64,000 bases of DNA. It comes from Nemopilema nomurai. Taxonomy: Eukaryota; Cnidaria; Scyphozoa; Rhizostomeae; Rhizostomatidae. Position numbers and translations under genes: made by a program. The stretch's first letter is position 1; each line of letters opens with the position of its first letter. Shown here one piece after another: positions 33,505-46,654 of the stretch. The stretch covers positions 806,001 through 870,000 of the forward strand of contig ML133389.1 of NCBI GenBank assembly GCA_003864495.1, in the 5' to 3' direction. A model generated the notes under the pieces. That model was not told where the DNA came from. It saw nothing but the letters and a program-made list of their open reading frames with translations, and did not search any database.

Positions 33505-36500
33505 TGGCTGTGACAATTAACTGCTTAGAAACTTTTGCTTTTGTCGTTCGTAATATTATTATGATGAAACATCTCTCGTTTTGCCAATCAACTGCTTTGG
33601 ACCTTTTGCTTTTGTCGTTCAAAATATTTTTATGATGAAACATCTCTCGTTGTGCCAATCAACTGCTTAGAAACTTTTGCTTTTGTCGTTCGTAATATTA
33701 TTATGGTGAAACATCTCTCGTTGTGCCAATCAACTGCTTTGGACCTTTTGCTTTTGTCGTTCAAAATATTATTTTGATGAAACATCTCTCGTTGTGCCAA
33801 TCAACTGCTTTGGACCTTTTGCTTTTGTCGTTCAAAAAATTATTATGATGAAACATCTCTCGTTTTGCCAATCAACTGCTTAGAAACTTTTGCTTTTGTC
33901 GTTCGTAATATTATTATGATGAAACATCTCTCGTTGTGCCAATCAACTGCTTAGAAACTTTTGCTTTTGTCGTTCAAAATATTATTATGATGAAACATCT
34001 CTCGTTGTGCCAATCAACTGCTTAGAAACTTTTGCTTTTGTCGTTCGTAATATTATTATGATGAAACATCTCTCGTTTTGCCAATCAACTGCTTTGGACC
34101 TTTTGCTTTTGTCGTTCAAAATATTATTATGATGAAACATCTCTCGTTGTGCCAATCAACTGCTTAGAAACTTTTGCTTTTGTCGTTCGTAATATTATTA
34201 TGGTGAAACATCTCTCGTTGTGCCAATCAACTGCTTAGAAACTTTTGCTTTTGTCGTTCAAAATATTATTATGATGAAACATCTCTCGTTGTGCCAATCA
34301 ACTGCTTAGAAACTTTTGCTTTTGTCGTTCAAAATATTATTATGATGAAACATCTCTCGTTGTGCCAATCAACTGCTTAGAAACTTTTGCTTTTGTCGTT
34401 CAAAATATTATTATGATGAAACATCTCTCGTTGTGCCAATCAACTGCTTAGAAACTTTTGCTTTTGTCGTTCGTAATATTATTATGATGAAACATCTCTC
34501 GTTTGCCAATCAACTGCTTTGACTTTTGCTTTTGTCGTTCAAAATATTATTATGATGAAACATCTCTCGTTGTGCCAATCAACTGCTTAGAAACTTTTGC
34601 TTTTGTCGTTCGTAATATTATTATGGTGAAACATCTCTCGTTGTGCCAATCAACTGCTTAGAAACTTTTGCTTTTGTCGTTCAAAATATTATTATGATGA
34701 AACATCTCTCGTTGTGCCAATCAACTGCTTAGAAACTTTTGCTTTTGTCGTTCAAAATATTATTATGATGAAACATCTCTCGTTGTGCCAATCAACTGCT
34801 TAGAAACTTTTGCTTTTGTCGTTCAAAATATTATTATGATGAAACATCTCTCGTTGTGCCAATCAACTGCTTATAAACTTTTGCTTTTGTCTTCAAAATA
34901 TTATTATGATGAAACATCTCTCGTTGTGCCAATCAACTGCTTAGAAACCTTTGCTTTTGTCGTTCAAAATATTATTATGATGAAACATCTCTCGTTGTTC
35001 CAATCAACTGCTTAGAAACTTTTGCTTTTGTCGTTCAAAATATTATTATGATGAAACATCTCTCGTTGTGCCAATCAACTGCTTAGAAACTTTTGCTTTT
35101 GTCGTTCAAAATATTATTATGATGAAACATCTCTCGTTGTGCCAATCAACTGCTTAGAAACTTTTGCTTTTCGTTCAAAATATTATTATGATGAAACATC
35201 TCTCGTTGTGCCAATCAACTGCTTAGAAACTTTTGCTTTTGTCGTTCAATAATTATTATGAAACATCTCTCGTTGTGCCAATCAACTGCTTTGACTTTTG
35301 CTTTTGTCGTTCAAAATATTATTATGATGAAACATCTCTCGTTTTGCCAATCAACTGCTTAGAAACTTTTGCTTTTGTCGTTCAATATTATTATGATGAA
35401 ACATCTCTCGTTGTGCCAATCAACTGCTTAGAAACTTTTGCTTTTGTCGTTCAAAAATTATTAGGAAAACATCTCTCGTTGTGCCAATCAACTGCTTAGA
35501 AACTTTTGCTTTTGTCGTTCAATATTATGTGATGAAACATCTCTCGTTTGCCAATCAACTGCTTTGACTTTTGCTTTTGTCGTTCAAAATATTATTATGA
35601 TGAAACATCTCTCGTTGTGCCAATCAACTGCTTAGAAACTTTTGCTTTTGTCGTTCAATATTATTATGATGAAACATCTTTCGTTGTGCCAATCAACTGC
35701 TTAGAAACTTTTGCTTTTGTCGTTCAAAATATTATTATGATGAAACATCTCTCGTTGTGCCAATCAACTGCTTAGAAACTTTTGCTTTTTCGTTCAAAAT
35801 ATTATTATGATGAAACATCTCTCGTTGTGCCAATCAACTGCTTAGAAACTTTTGCTTTTGTCGTTCAATATTATTATGATGAAACATCTCTCGTTGTGCC
35901 AATCAACTGCTTAGAAACTTTTGCTTTTGTCGTTCAAAATATTATTTGATGAAACATCTCTCGTTGTGCCAATCAACTGCTTTGACTTTTGCTTTTGTCG
36001 TTCAAAATATTATTATGATGAAACATCTCTCGTTTTGCCAATCAACTGCTTAGAAACTTTTGCTTTTGTCGTTCAATATTATTATGATGAAACATCTCTC
36101 GTTGTGCCAATCAACTGCTTAGAAACTTTTGCTTTTGTCGTTCAAAATATTATTATGATGAAACATCTCTCGTTGTGCCAATCAACTGCTTAGAAACTTT
36201 TGCTTTTGTCGTTCAAATATTATTATGATGAAACATCTCTCGTTTGCCAATCAACTGCTTAGACTTTTGCTTTTGTCGTTCAAAATATTATTATGATGAA
36301 ACATCTCTCGTTGTGCCAATCAACTGCTTAGAAACTTTTGCTTTTGTCGTTCAATATTATTATGATGAAACATCTCTCGTTGTGCCAATCAACTGCTTAG
36401 AAACTTTTGCTTTTGTCGTTCAAAATATTATTATGATGAAACATCTCTCGTTGTGCCAATCAACTGCTTAGAAACTTTTGCTTTTGTCGTTCAAAATATT

Positions 36501-39500
36501 ATTATGATGAAACATCTCTCGTTGTGCCAATCAACTGCTTAGAAACTTTTGCTTTTGTCGTTCAAAATATTATTATGATGAAACATCTCTCGTTGTGCCA
36601 ATCAACTGCTTAGAAACTTTTGCTTTTGTCGTTCAAAATATTATTATGATGAAACATCTCTCGTTGTGCCAATCAACTGCTTAGAAACTTTGCTTTTGTC
36701 GTTCAAAATATTATTATGATGAAACATCTCTCGTTGTTCCAATCAACTGCTTAGAAACTTTTGCTTTTGTCGTTCAAAATATTATTATGATGAAACATCT
36801 CTCGTTGTGCCAATCAACTGCTTAGAAACTTTTGCTTTTGTCGTTCAAAATATTATTATGATGAAACATCTCTCGTTGTGCCAATCAACTGCTTAGAAAC
36901 TTTTGCTTTTGTCGTTCAAAATATTATTATGATGAAACATCTCTCGTTGTGCCAATCAACTGCTTAGAAACTTTTGCTTTTGTCGTTCAAAATATTATTA
37001 TGATGAAACATCTCTCGTTGTGCCAATCAACTGCTTAGAAACTTTTGCTTTTGTCGTTCAAAATATTATTATGATGAAACATCTCTCGTTGTGCCAATCA
37101 ACTGCTTAGAAACTTTGCTTTTGTCGTTCAAAATATTATTATGATGAAACATCTCTCGTTGTGCCAATCAACTGCTTAGAAACTTTTGCTTTTGTCGTTC
37201 AAAATATTATTATGATGAAACATCTCTCGTTGTGCCAATCAACTGCTTAGAAACTTTTGCTTTTATCGTTCAAAATATTATTATGATGAAACATCTCTCG
37301 TTGTGCCAATCAACTGCTTAGAAACTTTTGCTTTTGTCGTTCAAAATATTATTATGGATGAAACATCTCTCGTTGTGCCAATCAACTGCTTAGTAACTTT
37401 TGCTTTTATCGTTCAAAATATTATTATGATGAAAATTCTCGTTGTTCCAATCAACTGCTTAGAAACTTTTGCTTTTGTCGTTCAAATATTATTATGATGA
37501 AACATCTCTCGTTGTGCCAATCAACTGCTTAGAAACTTTTGCTTTTGTCGTTCAAAAATTATTATGATGAAACATCTCTCGTTTTGCCAATCAACTGCTT
37601 AGAAACTTTTGCTTTTGTCGTTCAAAATATTATTATGATGAAACATCTCTCGTTGTGCCAATCAACTGCTTAGAAACTTTTGCTTTTGTCGTTCAAAATA
37701 TTATTATGATGAAACTCTCGTTGTGCCAATCAACTGCTTAGAAACTTTTGCTTTTGTCGTTCAAAATATTATTATGATGAAACATCTCTCGTTGTGCCAA
37801 TCAACTGCTTAGAAACTTTTGCTTTTGTCGTTCAAAATATTATTATGATGAAACATCTCTCGTTGTGCCAATCAACTGCTTAGAAACTTTTGCTTTTATC
37901 GTTCAAAATATTATTATGATGAAACATCTCTCGTTGTGCCAATCAACTGCTTAGAAACTTTTGCTTTTGTCGTTCAAAATATTATTATGATGAAACATCT
38001 CTCGTTGTGCCAATCAACTGCTTAGAAACTTTTGCTTTTATCGTTCAAAATATTATTATGATGAAAAATCTCTCGTTGTGCCAATCAACTGCTTAGAAAC
38101 TTTTGCTTTTGTCGTTCAAAATATTATTATGATGAAACATCTCTCGTTGTGCCAATCAACTGCTTAGAAACTTTGCTTTTGTCGTTCAAAATATTATTAT
38201 GATAACATCTCTCGTTGTTCCAATCAACTGCTTAGAAACTTTTGCTTTTGTCGTTCAAAATATTATTATGATGAAACATCTCTCGTTGTGCCAATCAACT
38301 GCTTAGAAACTTTTGCTTTTGTCGTTCAAAATATTATTATGATGAAACATCTCTCGTTGTGCCAATCAACTGCTTAGAAACTTTTGCTTTTGTCGTTCAA
38401 AATATTATTATGATGAAACATCTCTCGTTGTGCCAATCAACTGCTTAGAAACTTTTGCTTTTGTCGTTCAAAATATTATTATGATGAAACATCTCTCGTT
38501 GTGCCAATCAACTGCTTATAAACTTTTGCTTTTGTCTTTCAAAATATTATTATGATGAAACATCTCTCGTTGTGCCAATCAACTGCTTAGAAACCTTTGC
38601 TTTTGTCGTTCAAAATATTATTATGATGAAACATCTCTCGTTGTGCCAATCAACTGCTTAGAAACTTTTGCTTTTGTCGTTCAAAATATTATTATGATGA
38701 AACATCTCTCGTTGTGCCAATCAACTGCTTAGAAACTTTTGCTTTTATCGTTCAAAATATTATTATGATGAAACATCTCTCGTTGTGCCAATCAACTGCT
38801 TAGAAACTTTTGCTTTTGTCGTTCAAAATATTATTATGATGAAACATCTCTCGTTGTGCCAATCAACTGCTTAGTAACTTTTGCTTTTATCGTTCAAAAT
38901 ATTATTATGATGAAAAATTTCTCGTTGTTCCAATCAACTGCTTAGAAACTTTTGCTTTTGTCGTTCAAAATATTATTATGATGAAACATCTCTCGTTGTG
39001 CCAATCAACTGCTTAGAAACTTTTGCTTTTGTCGTTCAAAAAATTATTATGATGAAACATCTCTCGTTTTGCCAATCAACTGCTTAGAAACTTTTGCTTT
39101 TGTCGTTCAAAATATTATTATGATGAAACATCTCTCGTTGTGCCAATCAACTGCTTAGAAACTTTTGCTTTTGTCGTTCAAAATATTATTATGATGAAAC
39201 ATCTCTCGTTGTGCCAATCAACTGCTTAGAAACTTTTGCTTTTGTCGTTCAAAATATTATTATGATGAAACATCTCTCGTTGTGCCAATCAACTGCTTAG
39301 AAACTTTTGCTTTTGTCGTTCAAAATATTATTATGATGAAACATCTCTCGTTGTGCCAATCAACTGCTTAGAAACTTTTGCTTTTATCGTTCAAAATATT
39401 ATTATGATGAAACATCTCTCGTTGTGCCAATCAACTGCTTAGAAACTTTTGCTTTTGTCGTTCAAAATATTATTATGATGAAACATCTCTCGTTGTGCCA

Positions 39501-41719
39501 ATCAACTGCTTAGAAACTTTTGCTTTTATCGTTCAAAATATTATTATGATGAAAAATCTCTCGTTGTGCCAATCAACTGCTTAGAAACTTTTGCTTTTGT
39601 CGTTCAAATATTATTATGATGAAACATCTCTCGTTGTGCCAATCAACTGCTTAGAAACCTTTGCTTTTGTCGTTCAAAATATTATTATGATGAAACATCT
39701 CTCGTTGTTCCAATCAACTGCTTAGAAACTTTTGCTTTTGTCGTTCAAAATATTATTATGATGAAACATCTCTCGTTGTGCCAATCAACTGCTTAGAAAC
39801 TTTTGCTTTTGTCGTTCAAAATATTATTATGATGAAACATCTCTCGTTGTGCCAATCAACTGCTTAGAAACTTTTGCTTTTATCGTTCAAAATATTATTA
39901 TGATGAAACATCTCTCGTTGTGCCAATCAACTGCTTAGAAACTTTTGCTTTTGTCGTTCAAAATATTATTATGATGAAACATCTCTCGTTGTGCCAATCA
40001 ACTGCTTAGAAACTTTTGCTTTTATCGTTCAAAATATTATTATGATGAAAATCTCTCGTTTTGCCAATCAACTGCTTAGAAACTTTTGCTTTTGTCGTTC
40101 AAAATATTATTATGATGAAACATCTCTCGTTGTGCCAATCAACTGCTTAGAAACTTTTGCTTTTGTCGTTCAAAAATTATTATGATGAAACATCTCTCGT
40201 TTTGCCAATCAACTGCTTAGAAACTTTTGCTTTTGTCGTTCAAAATATTATTATGATGAAACATCTCTCGTTGTGCCAATCAACTGCTTAGAAACTTTTG
40301 CTTTTGTCGTTCAAAATATTATTATGATGAAACATCTCTCGTTGTGCCAATCAACTGCTTAGAAACTTTTGCTTTTGTCGTTCAAAATATTATTATGATG
40401 AAACATCTCTCGTTGTGCCAATCAACTGCTTAGAAACTTTTGCTTTTGTCGTTCAAAATATTATTATGATGAAACATCTCTCGTTGTGCCAATCAACTGC
40501 TTAGAAACTTTTGCTTTTATCGTTCAAAATATTATTATGATGAAACATCTCTCGTTGTGCCAATCAACTGCTTAGAAACTTTTGCTTTTGTCGTTCAAAA
40601 TATTATTATGATGAAACATCTCTCGTTGTGCCAATCAACTGCTTAGAAACTTTTGCTTTTATCGTTCAAAATATTATTATGATGAAAAATCTCTCGTTGT
40701 TCCAATCAACTGCTTAGAAACTTTTGCTTTTGTCGTTCAAAAAATTATTATGATGAAACATCTCTCGTTTTGCCAATCAACTGCTTAGAAACTTTTGCTT
40801 TGTCGTTCAAAATATTATTATGATGAAACATCTCTCGTTGTGCCAATCAACTGCTTAGAAACTTTTGCTTTTGTCGTTCAAAATATTATTATGATGAAAC
40901 ATCTCTCGTTGTGCCAATCAACTGCTTAGAAACCTTTGCTTTTGTCGTTCAAAATATTATTATGATGAAACATCTCTCGTTGTTCCAATCAACTGCTTAG
41001 AAACTTTTGCTTTTGTCGTTCAAAATATTATTATGATGAAACATCTCTCGTTGTGCCAATCAACTGCTTAGAAACTTTTGCTTTTGTCGTTCAAAATTAT
41101 TATGATGAAACATCTCTCGTTGTGCCAATCAACTGCTTAGAAACTTTTGCTTTTATCGTTCAAAATATTATTATGATGAAACATCTCTCGTTGTGCCAAT
41201 CAACTGCTTAGAAACTTTTGCTTTTGTCGTTCAAAATATTATTATGATGAAACATCTCTCGTTGTGCCAATCAACTGCTTAGAAACTTTTGCTTTTATCG
41301 TTCAAAATATTATTATGATGAAAAATCTCTCGTTGTTCCAATCAACTGCTTAGAAACTTTTGCTTTTGTCGTTCAAAATATTATTATGATGAAACATCTC
41401 TCGTTGTGCCAATCAACTGCTTAGAAACTTTTGCTTTTGTCGTTCAAAAAATTATTATGATGAAACATCTCTCGTTTTGCCAATCAACTGCTTAGAAACA
41501 TTTGCTTTTGTCGTTCAAAATATTATTATGATGAAACATCTCTCGTTGTGCCAATCAACTGCTTAGAAACTTTTGCTTTTGTCGTTCAAAATATTATTAT
41601 GATGAAACATCTCTCGTTTTGCCAATCAACTGCTTAGAAACTTTTGCTTTTGTCGTTCAAAATATTATTATGATGAAACATCTCTCGTTGTGACAATTAA
41701 CTGCTTTGGACCTTTTGTT
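33505..41719. repeat. 71-bp satellite array, about 115 units
   Basis: The consensus unit of 71 bp includes AAACTTTTGCTTTTGTCGTT, then CAAAATATTATTATGATGAA and ACATCTCTCGTTGTGCCAAT, ending CAACTGCTTAG. Spacing is 71 bp over most of 8.2 kb, with short indels in some units. Variants mark subfamilies: CGTAATATT instead of CAAAATATT and TTTGGACC instead of TTAGAAAC near the left end; ATCGTTC and GAAAAATCTC in the right half. Both outermost units carry GTGACAATTAACTGCTT. Open frames within it are accidental, since 71 is not divisible by 3 and all frames meet stops. Confidence 0.95.
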
Positions 41720-42980
41720 TGAATGTTAATTACACTCATTTGGTTGTGTTCATTAGATTTTCTAATAAATATATTTTATCCTGGAAATGGGAACTGAGCA
41801 ACCTAATTCTACCGGACTTAAAAAGCTTCAAACTCTCAAAGACTAATACACTCTGAAAACCCCTTCAAAATTAAGAATCACTCCACTCAATGTTGTAACT
41901 CGAAAAATTTATTACAAACAAACCACTATACTCGGGTAGTACGTAGTATCGTAACTGGTTATCATCGTCAGAATGAATTACAGTCACGTCTAGCTAGCCA
42001 AAAGACAAATTAGGCAGACTAGGTAAAAAATGCCTCGAAAAGACAAGAGCCTCAATTCGATGTAAAAATGACGTCACAAACAGCCACACACGCTGAAACT
42101 GAAACAAATACTTTTTTCGTAATTCAAGAATCTAGACTGAGATGACCCTTATACATATATACTCTTCCTTACTACAAAATACAATATATTTCATTCAAAA
42201 TAACTGGTATATTAGTTTTGTAAAATAACTGAATATAATTTTAACATGATACGTTAGTTTTGTAACGAAACTGGGCTCTTTGCTTCCGTGAAAGAAGATA
42301 GCGTATTTAGGCCCGAAGGCCTAAGCCAAGTAGGACACAACAGCGTAGTCAACAAAACAACATATCTCAAATCGATTTCAAACAAGACTGACTAATGGTC
42401 ATGAAATACCCTGAATATGATACTGAATATAATTAAAGATGACAATCAACAGTAAGGCGTAACTCTACAACAATGAACGGGATCACAATAACGGAAACGA
42501 CATATTGGCATAAGACAATATTAAGATTAATCAGAGACACTGCACGCAATACAACTAGTTAACAAAACCCTAACACTTTACAGTTTGATGCTGCTGTCAA
42601 AAAAAAGTAAGAGCATTTCTTCCCGAAACTGAGGCGAGCATCAACATTATCGAAGAAAATTCGGGAAGCAAATTGAGTCAAGGAACGACATTCATATGTG
42701 ACCCACTAATATGAAAGTCCACCTTATGGAGCATCTAAGTCTTTAAAATTTCTGGGACAGTTCCAAAGCTCCTTTGAAACCGATCGAGAAATAACAGTCG
42801 CCGTCTTTTGCGTGGCAACGGATATAGCAGGAAACTTCATGACATGCCAAACCGCTGAAGAATTACATAGGTTTTCTAAAGAATTCTGCGCTTTCTAAAA
42901 ATATCAGCGAATCAAATCAATACTCTGCTCTATCGAGTTTCTGTTCATGTGATCAGTTTCACAGCAGCGAAACGCGACCA
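41720..42980. other. Unrecognised DNA right of the satellite
   Basis: AT-rich, with short frames only and no repeat family recognised. Confidence 0.4.
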
Positions 42981-42983
42981 AAA

Positions 42984-43494
42984 TGGTAGGAAGTGATCTG
43001 TGTCCGCCGCTTCCTAAAAAAGCTCCAAAATGGAAACGTTCGGGTAAACGATACGATATATTTCTTGGATATGGAGAAGCTGCAAAGAAAACTTTTGACG
43101 AATTCGAAAGCATCAAATGTAGGATGTGATTTCAAACATCGAAAGAGACCGTTATATGGATCGTCGCAAAAGCTAGGCCGTTTGCTGAAAAGGAAGAATC
43201 GCGATATATTGTTCAGTTGAATTGCGATCTATTTTGGTAACGGTCGTCTTATTTTGTCTTTTTGTCTTTATTGTCGTCTTCTTTGTGCCTATTCCCTTTA
43301 AAGTTAATGTAAATAGAGTGCGGCATGAATCATCAGCCAATGTCACCCATTTACGGGACAAATGCAACGATGTTTCCAACGGACTAGGCAACCTCAAAGA
43401 CTTCAAAGTTGTGCTTCAGGAAGATCCTTTATCGTTCAACCAACCATTCAATCACAGCGACGCATTCCATTGTGAGGTTAGAAGCACCAGTTGA
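42984..43494 (+). CDS. Candidate exon(s) of a membrane-anchored protein, uncertain
   Basis: Two overlapping pieces are seen. An ATG at 42984 opens a basic 48-codon frame (MVGSDLCPPLPKKAPKWKR, to a TGA at about 43128). In another frame, from 43189 to a stop at 43494, the sequence has a strong hydrophobic helix (TVVLFCLFVFIVVFF) followed by a polar luminal-type segment with an N-V-T glycosylation site and cysteines. No ATG opens the second frame near the helix, so it needs an upstream splice. Donor-like sites (GTGAG|GTTAGA, TTGG|GTGAGT) lie near its end. It may be the anchor exon of another Golgi protein or a chance frame. I do not recognise the family. Confidence 0.3.
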
Positions 43495-44275
43495 TGGCCC
43501 TACAAATTGGGTGAGTTCCATTGTCCTAAAAAAGAGATTGATGCAATCCGCGCCAATTCAGCCATTCTCAGAACAGCCGATGTCAACAAATAATAGAACT
43601 GAATCTAGCAGCGGTCTTCTACGTGTATCTTCTACTCAAACACGGGGGTCACCATCTCACTCTTGCTCTAAATTCCAGGCATTTGACCACATTCTTCATA
43701 CACACAAAGGATGATGTTACCATACAAACGTATATGGTTTGGAGTCAACCGTGCTGCTGAAATACTTTGAAGCACTATCAGTCAAGCACTGCATGGTATT
43801 AAAAATCAAAGAAACCCAAGCCTGGTGACTTCATTATTTGGGTGAAAACCCAAATAAGGACAACATTGCCCTAGAAATTGTATCGCAAAGATTGAATAAT
43901 AAAAATATAATTCTGTATCAATATATGTATTAATATAATTCTGTATTAATTCTGTATTAAAGCATTAATTCGATCGATTGAAGTAAATATCCTTTTGATT
44001 TATTATCCAAAAAGAATGACCCTAAGCTAAGACTTCAATCATCTCGATATACCAGAATCTGTAAGATAGAAGTCTGCTAGGAAAGGCACACTCTCATTAA
44101 AATTCATTCAGAATTATTCCATCATAACTGAACCTTTGCACATTTTAAAAAACATTCCCAAACATATTCTGTGATGCCAACCTTTGAAAGCACACGAAAA
44201 TTGTCTGCGATACAAGCCCTAATGGCATTAGTGTCATTTTGGTACAAAAATCTACCAATGGCTTGAGAATCGTAG
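43495..44275. other. No recognisable feature
   Basis: A frame at 43409-43714 overlaps the previous candidate in another phase. The rest is AT-rich with no motif. Confidence 0.35.
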
Positions 44276-44747
44276 TACCGTATTTATTCTAATTTTCCCG
44301 CTTCGGTATTAGCGTTACAACCTAACAAAAAAGGTGGGATTATTGGAGAGGCGGGTGTATTGGAGAGGTGGGATTATTTTTTCAATGCCTTGAAGTCTAG
44401 CTTGAGAATACCGTTTAAACGTGAGTGTGGCAAATCAGAGTGAAAAATATGCAATTTCAACAACAACAATAATAATCCTTTCAACAATAGTAATAGTGAT
44501 GATAATTTGCAACAGTTTAAATTGATTACAACAATTTAACCCATTCACTTTAAGCGTAAGTTTTAATCTTTGACTGTGGAACCCACACAAAGTGTACAAA
44601 GAATAACAAATTCCAATTAAAGTTTCAATCCCGCATGCGGGATTACTGGAGAGACGGGATTATTCTTTCAATCTATGATATACAAGCGGGATTACACGAG
44701 AGACGGGAATAAAAGAGAAGCGGGAATATGAGAGTAAATACGGTATG
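44276..44747. mobile_element. MITE family D
   Basis: The left end TACCGTATTTATTCTAATTTT and right end AGAGTAAATACGGTA are inverted, with TA at both borders. The interior repeats GCGGGATTATTGGAGAG-type blocks. The design (TACGGTA ends, repeated purine-rich interior) parallels family C, but the sequence differs. About 470 bp, non-coding. Confidence 0.7.
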
Positions 44748-45680
44748 TGCCTCAGGAGCATTAACACCAGTAGAGCGAAGATAATTGGCATTGGCAATTG
44801 TATTGGGATTATTTTATGGTGCACCCGGCTTCAAGATAGTCGCTAATCACATGACACTGGAAACGATTTACAACCATCCCTTCAACAAAACGTTTGCTAG
44901 AATAGAATTTTAGCAGCACATATTCTAAATTACAATTTTGTAGTACAATATCGGCCCCATACCCATATGGCCCCTAGGAAATGCAGAAACTGGAGCAATA
45001 ATGAGACCGCTGAAGAAGTCATTTCAAACTTGCCAAACTGAAAATAGGAACATAACGAAAAAACTTTACTAATCTCCGATAAACTACCGAAGTTCACACA
45101 CTCCGTAAGTGGGATATCTCTGGCACAGCTATTGTTCAACAGAACAATTAGAGCAAATATACAATATTAACAACTCAAAACATTGCGGAGAGGAAAAGAC
45201 ATGAGAAATCAAACAAGTAATTCACAAATAAGAGTTGGCCACCAAGTTGCATCTTATTAGATATTTACTTTTTTTTCCATTTTAAAAATTCCAAACCATT
45301 TGGAAATTATTCTCTTTCCTTTCTTTTAGTTCTTAAGAAACCTTCATTTTGATTATGCCTTTATATAACTTTCCAACAATTCGGCTAGGCCATGGATTGA
45401 AAATATTCAAACTTCATTTCCATTGGTTGTTTGAAACCTATATATTGGTCATGGCTATAAGTTATTTTCCAATAATTCGTCCTTGCCTTTGATTGACAAC
45501 ATTCTCTCTCCGTTCCCATTAGCTAGACCTTCAAGTTGTTGCCTAACTTAAAATGTGCGAACAACTTTAAATGTCTAAAAGATCTGCCTCAGTACTTAGA
45601 ATGTCCTCTCGATCTAATTTATGACTCAGCAAATAACTGCATCCAGCAAAGTTATTAAAGTGTCAAGGAACCTCATACTT
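44748..45680. other. Downstream flank of gene 4
   Basis: No gene is seen. Two diverged tandem copies of about 90 bp lie at about 45338-45424 and 45433-45520 (GAAACC...TTTCCAA(C/T)AATTCG...CATT). The second part (from about 45422) is duplicated at 60001-60178 beside gene 5. Confidence 0.45.
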
Positions 45681-46654
45681 CTAGGCTTTCTTCCAGAATT
45701 GCCCTAAACTTAATACGTCCAGGCACATGTCCTCGCGAATGATGTCACTGACACATAGTACCCTGTCTCTAAATTGTTTCGTATGCTTCGTCTTGTTGTT
45801 CCCATGAAACTTATACGGATGCAAGAACGTAGTATGAAAGTTATAATCATTCCATGCTCGCACTGTGCTTTCGGTCCAAGTTCCCCATCCATATTTCATC
45901 TGAAGGTACAATCCATCAATGATAATGACGTTATTAATGTCTTCAATAAAATGAATCGTCATTGGCATTGACACTTCCAGGAAAATCCTGTGGTCGTAAA
46001 ACTTTTGCCCAATTAGCTCATACGCTTTTGACAGTCTCGCTGGAATATACACTATGTCGGATAAGGAACCAATACAGACTCCCTTTTCGCCAAGGTTTTT
46101 CTCTAGCCTTTCAATTAACTTCATGTCTGTGAAAGTCGAATTTTTCTCCAGTTCTAAATATACCTCCTTGCATCTGTCCAGGCATCGGGCTCTTTCCCAC
46201 CAGGGGTTCTCATTAGCAGTGTAAATGCTAGCCGTTGTTTTTTGCTTCAAGGTTGGGTACCAGATCTTGTCTTTATCTAATTTCAAAAAATTCCACCAGT
46301 TGACAATCATGTCATCGTTGATATACAAGTATCCATTGTAGCCTGGGTTCCGGCGAATTGCTTCGACCAGACACTGATATCCATAATATCCATACTCCTT
46401 TGCTGGTTGCTCAATATGAACGACACTGTAATTTGCACTAATCTCCGGGCCACATATCATAAAATTTGGAAAAACAGGAGAATAGTATTCTTTAAGTAGT
46501 GGTATTGTTTGATAGAATGCGTTGTTATAATTGATGGCAAGAAAAATGTCAGAAAATATTGCTGAACGTCCCTCGACTCTAGAGAGGTTGCTCTGGCAAT
46601 GGTCGTGACGAGGCCATAACTCTCCGCACCACCTTGTAGCATTAATATTCTCAC
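45681..46654 (-). CDS. Gene 4, last exon: glycosyltransferase-like luminal domain
   Basis: The exon runs from an acceptor (TTTTTTAG|GTGAG at 46654) to a stop at 45681, 974 bp, the same length as the core of gene 5. It holds LWPRHDHC, FMICGPEISANYS, LYINDDMIVNWWNF, NENPWWERARCLDRCKEV and LSDIVYIPARLSKAYELIG. It ends at GQFWKKA, six residues shorter than genes 1 and 2. Joined directly to the exon at 57646-57721 (phase 1 on both sides) it gives 349 codons. I found no counterpart of the 60-bp exon 2 on this strand. Residues such as FITSE-type changes are few, so the protein is probably functional. The acceptor and the sequence before it are almost the same as at 19094 in gene 1. Confidence 0.7.

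Noticed and set aside
33505..41719. Open frames of 60-90 codons in the satellite (repeating ETFAFVVQ and HLSLCQSTA) as a repeat protein
   Set aside because: The unit is 71 bp, so the frame shifts each unit and stops recur. The frames exist only where small indels happen to help.
33505..41719. CRISPR-like array
   Set aside because: There are no unique spacers; the whole 71-bp unit is repeated, and the genome is eukaryotic.
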